64,000 nt of DNA from JADJOM01 sp963817435. Its GTDB lineage: Bacteria > Gemmatimonadota > Gemmatimonadetes > Gemmatimonadales > GWC2-71-9. The position numbers were made by a program, and so were the translations under genes. Below the pieces are notes generated by a model that made no database searches, was not told the DNA's origin, and saw only the letters and a list, made by a program, of their open reading frames with translations. Position 1 is the first letter of the stretch, and every line of letters begins with the position of its first letter. This document shows, one piece after another, positions 63,843 through 64,000 of this stretch. The stretch spans positions 1,674,001-1,738,000 of the forward strand of contig CAWFNY010000001.1 of the NCBI GenBank assembly GCA_963817435.1. The letters run 5' to 3'.

Positions 63843-64000
63843 TGGACGGACTCGACCGTCGCCTGTCGGCGGATCTGGAAGGATTCCGCCGGGACGGCGT
63901 CTACAAGCAGCTCCTCTACCTCGATAGCCCGCAGGCGCCCCGCGTGCAGATGGAGGGACATGGCGAGGTCATCGTCCTGTCCTCCAACAACTACCTCGGT
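63839..64000 (+). CDS. kbl: 2-amino-3-ketobutyrate CoA ligase (5' part; continues past window)
   Basis: The first 54 codons are present. GVYKQLLYLDSPQAPRVQMEG and VIVLSSNNYLG are the conserved N-terminal segments of Kbl and other alpha-oxoamine synthases. With tdh it converts threonine to glycine plus acetyl-CoA. The ATG at 63839 overlaps the tdh stop; a second ATG follows directly at 63842. Confidence 0.9.
   Translation, partial: MMDGLDRRLSADLEGFRRDGVYKQLLYLDSPQAPRVQMEGHGEVIVLSSNNYLG

Noticed and set aside
1..64000. CRISPR array, prophage, insertion sequence, tRNA or rRNA
   Set aside because: No regularly spaced repeats, transposase or phage structural genes, or cloverleaf-compatible intergenic segments were seen; gaps are short and the gene content looks chromosomal.

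Overview
The window is 64 kb of very GC-rich, densely coding DNA with short intergenic gaps and many ATGA or GTGA start/stop overlaps. It has no tRNA, rRNA, CRISPR array, prophage or insertion sequence that I can recognise. The content suggests an aerobic, diderm, free-living bacterium: amino-acid lipid synthesis, the MltG murein lyase, a LolD/FtsX/HlyD-type export set, a Rieske oxygenase, a molybdenum formate dehydrogenase, a CHAT-TPR protein, and a MoxR-DUF58-DUF4129-DUF4350-RDD/SpoIIM cluster. Gene style fits Gemmatimonadota or a neighbouring phylum. That placement is inference, because no marker RNA lies in the window.

Layout. 1-3.5 kb: 3' part of a giant TPR-CHAT protease gene. 3.7-9.7 kb, plus strand: aminolipid acyltransferases (OlsB/OlsA-like), DinB-like and NRDE proteins, a three-part hydrolase/DedA/ATP-grasp fusion, and a DoxX-like protein. 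9.8-12.7 kb: a GNAT enzyme, a DUF4031 protein and an ABC-2 exporter. 12.7-26.9 kb, minus strand: an almost unbroken 12-gene run, read from right to left. It has a peptide-type binding protein, a GHMP sugar kinase, a heparinase-like lyase, a class III aminotransferase, an ABC export system (ATPase, FtsX permease, HlyD adaptor), two amidohydrolase paralogues (one apparently catalytically dead), two PilZ proteins and a sarcosine-oxidase-like flavoenzyme. 27-32.7 kb, plus strand: two Dpp-type permeases, an acyl-CoA ligase, a glycerophosphodiesterase and a PLP decarboxylase. 32.7-37.1 kb: an exported RidA and a GH38 alpha-mannosidase diverge from a Rieske oxygenase. 37.2-38.7 kb: a secreted caspase-like protein with a frameshift. 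38.8-49.5 kb: the MoxR/DUF58/DUF4129/DUF4350 membrane cluster with two tandem M1-family metallopeptidases inside it and a divergent RDD-SpoIIM fusion. 49.5-58.5 kb: housekeeping genes (S2P protease, rho, ruvX, mltG, thiE, aroH, RlmI-like methyltransferase, LysR regulator) with a few small or unknown proteins. 58.5-62.6 kb: fdhD and the formate dehydrogenase alpha subunit, divergent. 62.8-64 kb: threonine dehydrogenase and the start of kbl (threonine to glycine plus acetyl-CoA).

Points deserving attention. (i) The second M1 peptidase gene and the adjoining moxR carry six single-base disruptions, all of the same sign, with full homology preserved in the successive frames. This looks like a local sequence error cluster rather than decay, and it must be settled before anyone annotates these genes as pseudogenes. 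(ii) The hydrolase-DedA-ATP-grasp fusion is an unusual architecture. (iii) Several operon heads have a -10-like hexamer only 5-8 nt before the start codon, suggesting leaderless mRNAs. (iv) A small family of GC-rich palindromes sits at gene ends. (v) A 61-residue protein is essentially a lone histidine-kinase dimerisation/H-box domain.
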